Positions 18,252 through 26,158 of a stretch of DNA of 64,000 nt are shown here, piece after piece. The stretch lies in contig NZ_CP155567.1 in NCBI RefSeq assembly GCF_039696035.1, positions 4,211,001 to 4,275,000 of the forward strand. The letters run 5' to 3'. The number at the start of each line of letters is the position of its first letter. Position 1 is the stretch's first letter. The notes under the pieces were generated by a model. The model did not search any database, was not told the origin of the DNA, and worked only from the letters and a program-made list of their open reading frames with translations. The DNA is from Microbulbifer sp. SAOS-129_SWC. Lineage in GTDB: Bacteria > Pseudomonadota > Gammaproteobacteria > Pseudomonadales > Cellvibrionaceae. Made by a program: the position numbers and the translations under genes.

Positions 18252-18641
18252 ATGGTCTTTAGCGAATACAAAGCTCAGATGGACAGACTTCGACGATACG
18301 AGTCAGACGACGAGTGGTTCTTTGAGAATCTATGTGAGTCTATTCTTAGTCGGAGTGAGCCTTTTGAGGCATATAAGGCCATAGAGAGTGTCGTCCAGGT
18401 TGCTGTGTCAGAGAAAGAAGCTGACTTCTTCTATTATCATATCCAGTTCCTAATCAAGCTTGGGCGGGCGGCAGATACCTCTCAGTGTCCAGATGCCCTC
18501 ATGGAGGCAGCTCCTGCTCTCTGGAAAAAGGCCGGGGAATTGGGCGGGGCCGAGGAAGCATCCGCTCAGGAGTTACTTGCCTGGTGCAGGATTCCATTTA
18601 ACAAGAAACTGCTGCCGATCGCTGATGTGCCGACTGAGTGA
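18252..18641 (+). CDS. Cassette gene 7: hypothetical protein
   Basis: 129 residues from the ATG at 18252, which has a CGGAGCAGC ribosome binding site; an in-frame ATG at 18237 overlaps the attC end. The protein is helical and acidic (SEYKAQMDRLRRYESDDEWF, YKAIESVVQVAVSEKEADFF, LLAWCRIPFNKKLLPIADV), resembling small immunity-like or TPR-like cassette proteins, but no family is recognised. The normal attC is missing behind it: only AGTGTTAGAG (18642-18650) remains before the next gene. Confidence 0.68.
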   Translation: MVFSEYKAQMDRLRRYESDDEWFFENLCESILSRSEPFEAYKAIESVVQVAVSEKEADFFYYHIQFLIKLGRAADTSQCPDALMEAAPALWKKAGELGGAEEASAQELLAWCRIPFNKKLLPIADVPTE

Positions 18642-18663
18642 AGTGTTAGAGTTTAAATTACTC

Positions 18664-19173
18664 ATGAACAAAACAATTTTACTAATACCTTTTGTTTCAA
18701 CTCTTCTACCAGGATTATGATTTTCACGGTAGTCTTGCGAAGAGGAACTAGCAATAGTAACTAAAATCTGCGCTCAGAAAGCTGAAGATGAATATTCTGA
18801 AATATTAGAGAATATGCTCCATAAGGGGCAAGATGCGTTAAATGCCATAGACCTATATTACTACAAAGGTATAGACGCTCTTATGCATTCTTATGATGCA
18901 TATATTGATGCAACAGTAGTAAGTTTGAATGATTTACTTCAGCGCCCTATATCTTCCGAGACGAGGGAAAATGCAGTGAAGTTTTTATCTCGCGCAAAGA
19001 AACTGCGGGAATATCACTCTAGCACTGCGAAAGATATGAAGTATTATAAGAAATCAATTGACATTCTAAATAATCTCGAATCATCTAAAGAAGATAGTCT
19101 TGGGGAAAAAGAATCAATTCGAGAGCGGCTGAAAGAACTCCGTCGTTTGTCTGAGAGTGATCGTGCCAACTAA
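18664..19173 (+). pseudogene. Cassette gene 8: exported protein with two in-frame stops
   Basis: The ATG at 18664 opens a signal peptide (MNKTILLIPFVSTLLPG) that stops at TGA (18718-18720); a second stop TAG follows at 18730-18732. The same frame then continues without interruption as SCEEELAIVTKICAQKAEDE and on to 19173. An ATG at 18814 could restart translation of a 119-residue cytosolic remnant rich in K and E (coiled-coil-like: SRAKKLREYHSSTAKDMKYY). The retained frame on both sides of two nonsense codons says this was one secreted protein. No family recognised. Confidence 0.7.
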
Positions 19174-19248
19174 ATCTAACAATCCACAGCAGGCGCTCCC
19201 GGTGGTCGCTGTGACAACCTGATCTTCCCCACCAAAAGTAGACACTAC

Positions 19249-20121
19249 TTAGGCACACATCCGATGATGATCCTGCTCGAATGCATTTGGGCTCTTATAT
19301 CCCAAAGTACTGTGTCGACGGTGGCTGTTGTAGAAAAGCTCGATATAATCAAAGACGCAGGAATATGCTTCTTTCTTCGTCGTGACATCTTCGGCATAGA
19401 GCGCTTCCACTTTGAAGCGCGCGAAAAATGATTCCATCGCTGCATTATCCCAGCAATTGCCCTTACGGCTCATGCTAGGCCTGATCCCTTCATTGAGCAA
19501 TAGCGCCTGGTACTCACCGGAGCGATACTGGACGCCTCGATCTGAATGTAAAATCAAGCCAGGTTCTACTTTACGTGAAGCGACGGCCATCTCGAAGGCA
19601 TCGATGATCAGCTGATTGGTCATCGTGGAATCGAGCGACCAGCCGACTATTTTACGTGAGAATAAGTCCATAATCACCGCAAGATACACAAAACCCTTTT
19701 CAACTTTTATGTAAGTGATATCGGACACCCATTTTTCATCGGGCTTGCTGGCCTGAAATCGACGTCTCAGCAGGTTATCGCTGACATTATTGTTGGCCAG
19801 CACGTTGGGAAAGTATTTGTAACCCTTACCGTTCCTTGCCTTAAGTCCTTGTTTTGCCATCAGTTTTGCAACTGTGTTCTCGCTAATCGGCAGTCCGCTC
19901 TCGTTGAGCTCTACTGTCATCCTGGGAGAGCCATAACGAGACTTGAAGCGGGAAAATAGGTTAACCAAGAGGCGCTCCGCTTCCAGCTTCCTCACGTCCC
20001 TGGCACTAGGAGCACGCCTCCGCCACTTGTAGTAACCAGATCGGCTAACCTTTGACCAGCGGCACATCTTGGAGATCGCGTACACACCGCGAAGAGAATC
20101 GATAAAGGCGTACCTCACCAT
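19249..20121 (-). CDS. IS3-family transposase OrfB (DDE integrase domain)
   Basis: 290 residues. HTH_21 segment (YKWRRRAPSARDVRKLEAER), then the rve integrase core with the three acidic residues visible in SDITYIKVEKGF, LHSDRGVQYRSGE and WDNAAMESFFARFKVEAL, ending RHSTLGYKSPNAFEQ. Its ATG overlaps the orfA stop (ATGGTGA), so it could be made by coupled initiation or by frameshift fusion, as in other IS3 elements. It appears fully functional. Confidence 0.95.
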   Translation of the reverse strand: MVRYAFIDSLRGVYAISKMCRWSKVSRSGYYKWRRRAPSARDVRKLEAERLLVNLFSRFKSRYGSPRMTVELNESGLPISENTVAKLMAKQGLKARNGKGYKYFPNVLANNNVSDNLLRRRFQASKPDEKWVSDITYIKVEKGFVYLAVIMDLFSRKIVGWSLDSTMTNQLIIDAFEMAVASRKVEPGLILHSDRGVQYRSGEYQALLLNEGIRPSMSRKGNCWDNAAMESFFARFKVEALYAEDVTTKKEAYSCVFDYIELFYNSHRRHSTLGYKSPNAFEQDHHRMCA

Positions 20122-20438
20122 TTGTCTCTGCTGAAGTACGCCGTCGCCTTTTTTAAGAATTCATTCTCTTCTTTAAGATCGCTCACCTGCCGCCTTAGCT
20201 TACGGATCTCTTCACTTTCTTCCATTGAATAGTCCACCCCATTCATACTATTGAATTGCTTCTCCGACAGCCGCTTGTACTGGCGGCGCCAGTTGTATAT
20301 CTGCCCGGGGTGTATACCAAGATCTTTGGCTACTTCCGCTGCGCTTACGTTGGGATCTTCAGATCGACGTACTGCTTCTCGGCGGAAGTCTTCGGTGTAG
20401 TGGTTGTATTTGTTCTTACGCTTCTTGCTCATAATCAA
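20115..20438 (-). CDS. IS3-family transposase OrfA (HTH protein)
   Basis: 107 residues. HTH_Tnp_1 domain (YTEDFRREAVRRSEDPNVSA, VAKDLGIHPGQIYNWRRQYK) and a C-terminal leucine-zipper-like coil (EIRKLRRQVSDLKEENEFLK). It binds the IS ends and pairs with OrfB. Intact, unlike its homologue in copy A. Confidence 0.95.
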   Translation of the reverse strand: MIMSKKRKNKYNHYTEDFRREAVRRSEDPNVSAAEVAKDLGIHPGQIYNWRRQYKRLSEKQFNSMNGVDYSMEESEEIRKLRRQVSDLKEENEFLKKATAYFSRDKW

Positions 20439-20540
20439 GCACCTCTTTAGTTGGTAATGAGGTGTCTACTTTTGGTGGGGAAGTTGGAACCAAAACGCTA
20501 CACTCACCCTTCCGCCGCTGCGCGTTGCATTAGGTAATCC

Positions 20541-20831
20541 ATGAATCCAGATAAAGCTGATCGCAGAAAAACCACGAAGTTGACCGACCTCCCTAATATT
20601 GGCAAGGCCGGCGCTTCTGACCTGAAATTACTTGGCATCACGAGCCCGGAAGATCTTGTGGGACGCGACCCATACCAAATGTACGAGGAGCTCTGCAGTG
20701 CGACTGGCCAGAAACATGATCCTTGCGTAATTGATGTGTTTATATCAATTACTCGCTTTATGGGCGGCGATGAGGCCAGGCCCTGGTGGGTATATACATC
20801 GGAGCGTAAAAATGCTCTCGGGCCAAAGTAA
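20541..20831 (+). CDS. Cassette gene 9: Cdd1-like helix-hairpin-helix protein
   Basis: 96 residues. LTDLPNIGKAGASDLKLLGI is a helix-hairpin-helix, followed by SPEDLVGRDPYQMYEELC and CVIDVFISITRFMGGDEARP. This is the pattern of the small Cdd1 (pathogenicity locus; once called mitomycin-resistance) family, of unknown but probably nucleic-acid-linked function. The start ATG follows directly after attC site 8. Higher GC than its cassette neighbours. Confidence 0.78.
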   Translation: MNPDKADRRKTTKLTDLPNIGKAGASDLKLLGITSPEDLVGRDPYQMYEELCSATGQKHDPCVIDVFISITRFMGGDEARPWWVYTSERKNALGPK

Positions 20832-20931
20832 AGCCAGCATACCTAGAAAGTCACGCAAGCTTTCTCCGCGCTCTATCAATTGCTTCACGGGTCTGGGGTC
20901 ACAGCGTCACTCCCTTCGCTGAGCGTTAAAG
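20829..20931 (+). repeat. attC site 9 (degenerate left end)
   Basis: The stretch from the stop codon of gene 9 to GCTGAGCGTTAAAG. The right half matches attC ends (GCTGAGCGTTAAAG); pairing of the arms is partial (TCACGCAAGCTTTCTCCGCG). Confidence 0.55.
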
Positions 20932-20941
20932 GAAACTTAGA

Positions 20942-21403
20942 ATGAGATTCGTATTTTTGTTCTTACTGCTACCGGGCATTGCTTACTCAAGCTGTGATCA
21001 GTCACAGCGTCAAGTCTATGGTAGTGAACCAACGGCGTCTGAGTTGTATGAAGCGACTAAATCAATCGATAACGGCGCTTGGCAGGATGGTGAGTTTGGA
21101 ACTGAGAAGTTTTTCTATTTAGGGCACCTCAAGTCTAGAGGGAAGACAGTCTATGCAACCTACTTATCCACCGACTGGGGGCTTTCGGAATGTAGCCGAA
21201 TTACAAATCGGCTTATTTTTTTCGATAAACATAAAAAAGAGATAGCGCAATACTATGGTGTTCAAAAGCCAGAAATAAAGAATGGGAAGTTAGAATTCCC
21301 CAAGGGTGAGACTGGCTTGAGCAGCGTAGACATAATCTACGGTCTCCCTGAGCAACTGAATGACGGGAATGACATCTTTCCCATTGACAGAGCACAGCGT
21401 TAA
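20942..21403 (+). CDS. Cassette gene 10: exported hypothetical protein
   Basis: 153 residues. Signal peptide MRFVFLFLLLPGIAYSSC, then a soluble domain with two further cysteines (SSCDQSQRQ; LSECSRITNR) and a repeated Y/F-rich pattern (EKFFYLGHLKSRGKTVYATY). No family recognised. AGGAAACTTAG precedes the ATG. It is the last gene of the attC array that can be defined. Confidence 0.7.
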   Translation: MRFVFLFLLLPGIAYSSCDQSQRQVYGSEPTASELYEATKSIDNGAWQDGEFGTEKFFYLGHLKSRGKTVYATYLSTDWGLSECSRITNRLIFFDKHKKEIAQYYGVQKPEIKNGKLEFPKGETGLSSVDIIYGLPEQLNDGNDIFPIDRAQR

Positions 21404-21477
21404 CCAGCGGCTGTAGTTGTCCCTGCGGATCTAAGAGAGGCTTTCCTCTGCCTCACAGATCTCAGCACGGCGTCAAC
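21401..21477 (+). repeat. Possible last attC site
   Basis: It starts TAACCAGCGGCTG at the stop codon of gene 10. It contains a GCGGATCTAAGAGAGG / CCTCACAGATCTCAGC dyad and ends ACGGCGTCAAC, where attC would read GCGTTA. Probably a decayed site that marks the right border of the array. Confidence 0.4.
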
Positions 21478-21573
21478 TTCGCAGGTCACCCATAAACGAT
21501 AGGCACCCTGTATAGCCAGATTTGGCTTAAGATGGATTTGCATCATGAGTATCAAAATAATTGAGGAGCAATC

Positions 21574-21945
21574 ATGTTTGATCACGTCGTATTCGGAGTC
21601 AGCGATTATGCCGCTAGCAAAGCATTCTATCTCAAGGCGCTAGAGCCACTCGGCATCGCTGTTGTGCTGGAGGGAGAGCTCGGTATCGAGCTCAGCGCGG
21701 ACGGCCGGTCCTCACTTTGCCTGTTCGAAACCGAGGAGCAGCCAGCGCATTTGCACCTGGCTTTCATGGCCGAAAATCACCGGCAGGTCGAGGCGTTCCA
21801 TCGCGCAGCACTGGAAGCGGGCGGTACGGATAATGGCGCGCCGGGGCTGCGCTCGCAGTATCACGCGAACTACTTCGCCGCATTCGTCATCGATCCGGAC
21901 GGGCACAATATCGAGGTGGTTTGCCACCAGCCCGCTACCTTATAA
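21574..21945 (+). CDS. VOC-superfamily (glyoxalase-like) protein
   Basis: 123 residues: MFDHVVFGVSDYAASKAFYL opens the paired beta-alpha-beta-beta-beta fold, and HANYFAAFVIDPDGHNIEVV closes it. Candidate metal ligands are H4, E-rich strand LGIELSADG, and the final E of NIEVV. Such proteins include glyoxalase I, fosfomycin-resistance and extradiol enzymes; the role here is undetermined. TGAGGAGCAATC is its ribosome binding site. It lies just to the right of the cassette array and is not followed by attC. Confidence 0.82.
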   Translation: MFDHVVFGVSDYAASKAFYLKALEPLGIAVVLEGELGIELSADGRSSLCLFETEEQPAHLHLAFMAENHRQVEAFHRAALEAGGTDNGAPGLRSQYHANYFAAFVIDPDGHNIEVVCHQPATL

Positions 21946-22017
21946 ATTCTCCGCGGTAGTGTTCACGGCCCAATTTTCCACAGCGCTCCAAACCCTGCGC
22001 CATGTGGTACCAGAACC

Positions 22018-22590
22018 ATGAAACATATGAAAGTGGAACTTCGACATAAGTTGGGCCTCGCGCTCCTGGTGACGATAGCGCTACTGGGCGTACTCTATTA
22101 CATTTTGAATGCTCACCCACTAAAGATCGCTTTCAATCTATCCGTGATCTCCGCAGGGTTATGGATTCACGCGCGGGCAACAAAAGAAATGTATGTTTCA
22201 TTCGTGAGTGCAGGATGGAAACCTTGTCGCTATCGTGTATCCGGCACGAATATAACCTTGCGCCAGGATCCGGCCGGTGTGTCAGACAAGTACATACCTT
22301 TTTTCCGCATCAACTATCAATTTCAAGGTCAGGATTTTTCCATCACCTCTGAAGATAACCTGAACCTGCACCTTAAAGAAATTTGTTCCACGTCGCAGGC
22401 AGCGCGTGAATATCTCGGCAGGATTGCAAACTTTTATTATGGGACCAAGCTGTTTGTAAACCCAGACAATCCACAGATTGCATATCTTCGCACGGGGCTT
22501 TCCAGGGATCAGGTCGGCATCTATATTTTTTCACTGGTGTTGATCCTACTCCCGGCTCTAACGCTGCTTGGAGTCATCGAATGGCGCTGA
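22018..22590 (+). CDS. DUF3592 membrane protein
   Basis: 190 residues. Membrane helices at about 12-30 and 35-50 and a C-terminal one (GIYIFSLVLILLPALTLLGV), with an extramembrane beta-rich domain between (YRVSGTNITLRQDPAGVSD, FFRINYQFQGQDFSI, FYYGTKLFVNPDNPQIAYL), the DUF3592 pattern. Function unknown. A second ATG at 22027 is possible as start. Confidence 0.75.
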   Translation: MKHMKVELRHKLGLALLVTIALLGVLYYILNAHPLKIAFNLSVISAGLWIHARATKEMYVSFVSAGWKPCRYRVSGTNITLRQDPAGVSDKYIPFFRINYQFQGQDFSITSEDNLNLHLKEICSTSQAAREYLGRIANFYYGTKLFVNPDNPQIAYLRTGLSRDQVGIYIFSLVLILLPALTLLGVIEWR

Positions 22591-22734
22591 TAGCTCGCCG
22601 TGTATCAATGCGGAAAATGCTCAAATTATCTACAATTGCTACCGTGTGTCTTTTTTCAAAGTTACCCACAAGACCGATGCATAGCATCCGAGCCGGCGCA
22701 ATCCCCGGATAATAGACAGAGTTACAACATACTT

Positions 22735-23082
22735 ATGTATTATTTTTTCAAGATATTTGTTACTGCGCTTCTGGTCGTCGCCATTTCCGAGGTGTCCAAA
22801 CGGAGCTCATTAATCGGTGCGGTTTTGGCCTCTGTGCCCCTGGTTTCGGTACTGGCCATGCTCTGGCTATACATTGACACCCGGGATATCGCAAAGATCA
22901 GTGCCTTATCGACCAGTGTCTTTTGGCTGGTACTGCCTTCCCTGGTTTTATTCGTTCTATTACCCGTTTTCCTGAAAATGGGTTGGGGCTTTTACTTGAG
23001 CCTCTTTACTGCAATTGCGGCAACGGTTGTCAGCTACTTCGCCATGATTGCTGCGCTGAATCATTTCGGAGTGAAACTATAA
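22735..23082 (+). CDS. DUF3147-like membrane protein
   Basis: 115 residues with four hydrophobic helices: MYYFFKIFVTALLVVAISEV, SLIGAVLASVPLVSVLAMLW, VFWLVLPSLVLFVLLPVFL and a last one before LNHFGVKL. It matches the small DUF3147 family. The open frame begins at 22600, but the stretch before 22735 is low-complexity and unlike the family, so the ATG at 22735 is chosen. Function unknown. Confidence 0.8.
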   Translation: MYYFFKIFVTALLVVAISEVSKRSSLIGAVLASVPLVSVLAMLWLYIDTRDIAKISALSTSVFWLVLPSLVLFVLLPVFLKMGWGFYLSLFTAIAATVVSYFAMIAALNHFGVKL

Positions 23083-23276
23083 GATAGGCGTTCGGAAGTG
23101 AGCGGTGGATGCGTTCACCATAAGGAACGCGAAAGCAGCCTTACTGGAGTTATTCAGCACATTGGCGACTTTTTAGCAGTTATTCACAAGCTATTAATAC
23201 AGAATGCGGAACATTGATGTTATCCCCAGGCTTTCCAATCATCAGTGAGAGCGCATATTGTTCCTGTGGAGAAAAA

Positions 23277-23654
23277 ATGGCAGAAACAGGCAATGCAGAG
23301 TTAGCAACCAAATTTCTATCGATGGTCGCGGCAGGCAATGTTCGCGAGGCCTATGATCGTTATGTGGCCAAACATTTCCAACACCACAATGCCTATTTTC
23401 CGAGCGATCGCGAGTCCCTGCTTCTAGCTATGGAACAAAGCGCCGAGGCGGAGCCAAACAAGTCGTTTACCATCAAGCAGGTCATTGATTCCGGGGTACG
23501 CGTGGCAGTTTATTCACACCTGAAACGTGCGGCAGTCCCGGTGGAGTATGCCGTTGTCCATATCCTGCGATTCGAATGCGGACAAATTGTGGAAATGTGG
23601 GATCTGGGGCAGGAGATACCCACAGACTCGCCCAACGACCTGGGCATGTTTTAG
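23277..23654 (+). CDS. SnoaL/NTF2-like protein
   Basis: 125 residues: ATKFLSMVAAGNVREAYDRY, HFQHHNAYFPSDRESLLLAM, AVVHILRFECGQIVEMWDLG form the alpha-plus-beta cone of the SnoaL-like polyketide cyclase / NTF2 group. Cytosolic; substrate unknown. GTGGAGAAAAA precedes the ATG at 23277, so the upstream in-frame ATG at 23214 is rejected. Confidence 0.82.
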   Translation: MAETGNAELATKFLSMVAAGNVREAYDRYVAKHFQHHNAYFPSDRESLLLAMEQSAEAEPNKSFTIKQVIDSGVRVAVYSHLKRAAVPVEYAVVHILRFECGQIVEMWDLGQEIPTDSPNDLGMF

Positions 23655-23757
23655 CCGCCACGGTAATATGGGTCTCGTCGCAACTGCCGATGATACCGCC
23701 GTCCACTGGCTGATCCATCAGGTTTCGATCCACCGTGGCAACCACTGGTAATGCACA

Positions 23758-24285
23758 ATGTTAATAAGACAACCCCACCAACGCGATGCAGCGGCACTGG
23801 CCCGCTTTTACACCAGCAATGCCGGGCATCTGCAGCCGTGGGAACCTTTGCGTCCCGAGGGTTATCACAGCGTATCGGCCTGGGAGGCGCGTCTGCGCGA
23901 ACGCGAGCGGGAACAGGCCGAGGGCCGCGCGGCATACTTTGCCGGATTCGATCCCCACACTGGCGCCACCATCGGTGTCTGCTCACTGACCAATATCGTC
24001 CGCGGTGCGTTTCAAGCCTGCCATATGGGTTATGCGGTGGACCTGAGTTACCAGGGGCAGGGGTGGATGAAGGCGATCTGTCTTCATGCTATCCATTACG
24101 CCTTCGAAGAACTGCGATTACACCGCATTATGGCCAACTATATTCCGCGCAATGAAAGGTCCGGACAACTGCTGCAAACCCTGGGCTTCGAGCAGGAGGG
24201 ACTGGCAAGCAAGTACCTGTTGATTAACGGCCGCTGGGAAGACCATGTGCTGACGTCACTGCTCAATCCCAACAGCAGTCACTGA
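23758..24285 (+). CDS. GNAT N-acetyltransferase, RimJ-like
   Basis: 175 residues. GNAT fold: MLIRQPHQRDAAALARFYTS, acetyl-CoA loop region MGYAVDLSYQGQGWMKAICL (consensus Q/RxxGxG/A seen as YQGQGWM) and the RimJ/RimL ending ANYIPRNERSGQLLQTLGFE, then EGLASKYLLINGRWEDHVL. It probably acetylates the N-terminal amine of a ribosomal protein or a small substrate. No ribosome binding site is evident. It stands alone on the plus strand. Confidence 0.85.
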   Translation: MLIRQPHQRDAAALARFYTSNAGHLQPWEPLRPEGYHSVSAWEARLREREREQAEGRAAYFAGFDPHTGATIGVCSLTNIVRGAFQACHMGYAVDLSYQGQGWMKAICLHAIHYAFEELRLHRIMANYIPRNERSGQLLQTLGFEQEGLASKYLLINGRWEDHVLTSLLNPNSSH

Positions 24286-24374
24286 CACCGCTGGCACGCC
24301 CGCCACATTTTCAGGGGAGCAGCCTGCGGCATGGAGAGGTGAGCGCACTGACACATCCCTGTGTCATAGCGGCA

Positions 24375-24875
24375 TCAGCTGCTGGCGGCGGGTGTGGTTG
24401 TTCTGGGGGTATCGCTGCACTGGGCAAAGTAGTCGATACCAAAAAGCAGGGGTTCACGACGGCTGAACTGGTTGGCCCCCTTGGCGGAGGAGAACAGTTT
24501 CAGCGCATAGTGATCGTCATTATCGGCATAAACGAGCTTGTAGTCCCGATCTTCCTTGGGAAGGAAGGAAAGGTAGCGATCTGCGTTTTTATCGCCGTAA
24601 TAGACCGAAAAAGAACCATAGAAAGGCTGCAAAGTAGAAATCTTGACGGTTGCCTTACCCTGCGCAAGGTCGATCTCACCCATATAATCAGTGAGGCAGC
24701 GCGATACGGTCAAGTCCATATAGCCCCACGGGACATCTTCGCCCTGCTTCAGCCCCTCCACCTCAAACTTAAGATAAGTGAAATCCTGTTCAGGATTAAA
24801 TTCGTAGACGGGGAACGCCGCGCACGCAGCCAGCACAAAGACTGCGATAAACACGAATATTTTTTTGCTCAACAT
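24375..24875 (-). CDS. Putative lipoprotein
   Basis: 166 residues with lipobox VFVLAACAAFP (Cys18). The mature part is beta-rich (YLKFEVEGLKQGEDVPWGYM, VKISTLQPFYGSFSVYYGDK) with cysteines in SRCLTDY and AQCSDT. No family recognised. It is 48 bases downstream of the 24924-25637 gene on the same strand, so the two probably form a small operon of exported proteins. Confidence 0.7.
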   Translation of the reverse strand: MLSKKIFVFIAVFVLAACAAFPVYEFNPEQDFTYLKFEVEGLKQGEDVPWGYMDLTVSRCLTDYMGEIDLAQGKATVKISTLQPFYGSFSVYYGDKNADRYLSFLPKEDRDYKLVYADNDDHYALKLFSSAKGANQFSRREPLLFGIDYFAQCSDTPRTTTPAASS

Positions 24876-24923
24876 TATTGTTAACCCGATAAATTATTAG
24901 TTAATAATATAAATTTAAGCGTG

Positions 24924-25637
24924 CTACTTCTTGGCAGGCAGCTGCTTTTCATTCAGGAATCTGGTCAGCGCATCCAGCAGAGCTCTCTGCCCGGCACGAA
25001 GCCTGCGAAGACCTCCAGCACCGTTTATTGACGCCCCGGATAGCAGTACGGAATATTTTTTACTCACAGGAACCTCGTCGCTAATGAGCGTGGCGCCCTG
25101 CGACGGCAGGGTATAGGAGTGATGAAATACCGCGCGACCATTCACCGGGATGAGCTTACAGGAGTGCATCATCGGATCCTGCCCAAACGTACTTTTGACT
25201 TCCTGGGGCAGGACATTGCATTTCTCTTCCGAGATCTTTTTAGCCTCATCAACAGAATGCAGAATAATCGGCTTGCTCACCTGCAGGCTTATATTGTTTT
25301 TAAGCGGGGTTCCCGCGTACTTTCCGTCATAGAAAAACTCAATGTATTGAGAGTTAACCTGCTTGAAGAGTCGCTGCAGCAATTCCTGATCCGTGATCCT
25401 GGCTATACCCGAAACGTCTTTAGATGAGGCCTTTGCCGACGCTGCTGATGCACCCGTACCCGCTGCACGCGCCTCTTTCGGCCCAATAACGAACCACTCG
25501 GCATCAGGCATTTTGATGGTGAAGCCGAATCGACTTTTGAGCGCAGTATCCGCGTAGAGGCTGGCGCTCGGCAGCGACAGCAAAGCTCCCAGAAAAAGGC
25601 TCGCCGGAGCGAAATTACGTTTTTTTTGTTTTATCAC
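24924..25637 (-). CDS. Exported hypothetical protein (GTG start)
   Basis: 237 residues. The chosen start is GTG (25635-25637): GGAGG lies five bases before it, and it gives a clean signal peptide (MIKQKKRNFAPASLFLGALL ending SLYAD). Earlier ATGs at 25649 and 25733 would put an acidic or arginine-rich leader before the signal peptide. The mature protein has KSRFGFTIKMPDAEWFVIGP and a long beta-rich stretch with paired cysteines (EEKCNVLPQ, MMHSCKLIP). No family recognised. Upstream partner of the lipoprotein at 24375-24875. Confidence 0.72.
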   Translation of the reverse strand: MIKQKKRNFAPASLFLGALLSLPSASLYADTALKSRFGFTIKMPDAEWFVIGPKEARAAGTGASAASAKASSKDVSGIARITDQELLQRLFKQVNSQYIEFFYDGKYAGTPLKNNISLQVSKPIILHSVDEAKKISEEKCNVLPQEVKSTFGQDPMMHSCKLIPVNGRAVFHHSYTLPSQGATLISDEVPVSKKYSVLLSGASINGAGGLRRLRAGQRALLDALTRFLNEKQLPAKK

Positions 25638-25782
25638 TAGTTCCTCCATGGTGTCAGTGGCCATGCGCCCAGCACCGGCGCGCACATCCTGCATGCCGCC
25701 GTCATTATTTCCTACTCGTGACCGATTCAGCAAGTTGTGTCACTATCCCTCGATAGTCAGGACAAAAACTGGGAACGGAATC

Positions 25783-26133
25783 TTGATCAGGAATTTTTTA
25801 CACTGCGAGCGTGAAACTGCCGAGCACAGCCATGGCGGTGAGGGCGCTATTGAGGTACAGAAGGTATTTCGCCGCGCCGATTTCAGCGGTGCCTGGGACT
25901 TTGCCCTGCGCGTAATCATGCCGCCGGGCAGCTCGATGGGATTGCACGAGCACGGCGAGGACGAAGAGATGTACATTCTCCTCGACGGCGAGGGCCTGAT
26001 GACCACCGACGGCCGTGAGCAGCGCGTTGGCCGCGGCGATATGGTCCTGAACCGGCCCGGTGGGACACACGGCCTGCAAAACGACAGCGACCGGCCGATA
26101 GAACTGCTGATTCTTCAGGCCAGCCTCAAATAA
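25783..26133 (+). CDS. Cupin-domain protein (TTG start)
   Basis: 116 residues. A single cupin barrel with the two motifs: GLHEHGEDEEMYILLDGEG (metal ligands H, H, E) and GTHGLQND (last H). The frame is open from 25648, but the segment before 25783 is not cupin-like. TTG at 25783 follows GGAACGGAATC and starts MIRNFLHCERETAEHSHGGE. Function is generic (dioxygenase, isomerase or small-molecule binding). It is followed at 25 bases by the FMN reductase gene, so co-transcription is likely. Confidence 0.78.
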   Translation: MIRNFLHCERETAEHSHGGEGAIEVQKVFRRADFSGAWDFALRVIMPPGSSMGLHEHGEDEEMYILLDGEGLMTTDGREQRVGRGDMVLNRPGGTHGLQNDSDRPIELLILQASLK

Positions 26134-26158
26134 TTTAGCGCGACAACAGACACAGCCA

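Larger units (their letters stand above)
19225..20482 (-). mobile_element. Intact IS3-family element (copy B)
   Basis: 1,258 bases with perfect 21-base inverted repeats that begin TTCCCCACCAAAAGTAGACA. It encodes orfA and orfB on the minus strand. No clear target duplication is visible (flanks CCTGATC and GTTGGAA). It inserted within the attC that follows cassette gene 8. Confidence 0.93.
19177..20534 (+). repeat. attC site 8, split by the intact IS3 element
   Basis: The left part 19177-19224 begins TAACAATCCACAGCAGGCGC. The right part 20483-20534 ends GCGCGTTGCATTAGG, close to GCGTTAGG. The IS3-family element lies between. The uninterrupted site would be about 100 bases. Confidence 0.6.

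Noticed and set aside
23651-23745. Minus-strand fragment with SCDETHITVA, resembling a transposase DDE strand
   Set aside because: Too short, with no neighbouring homology on either side. Could be a fossil of an IS element, but cannot be supported.
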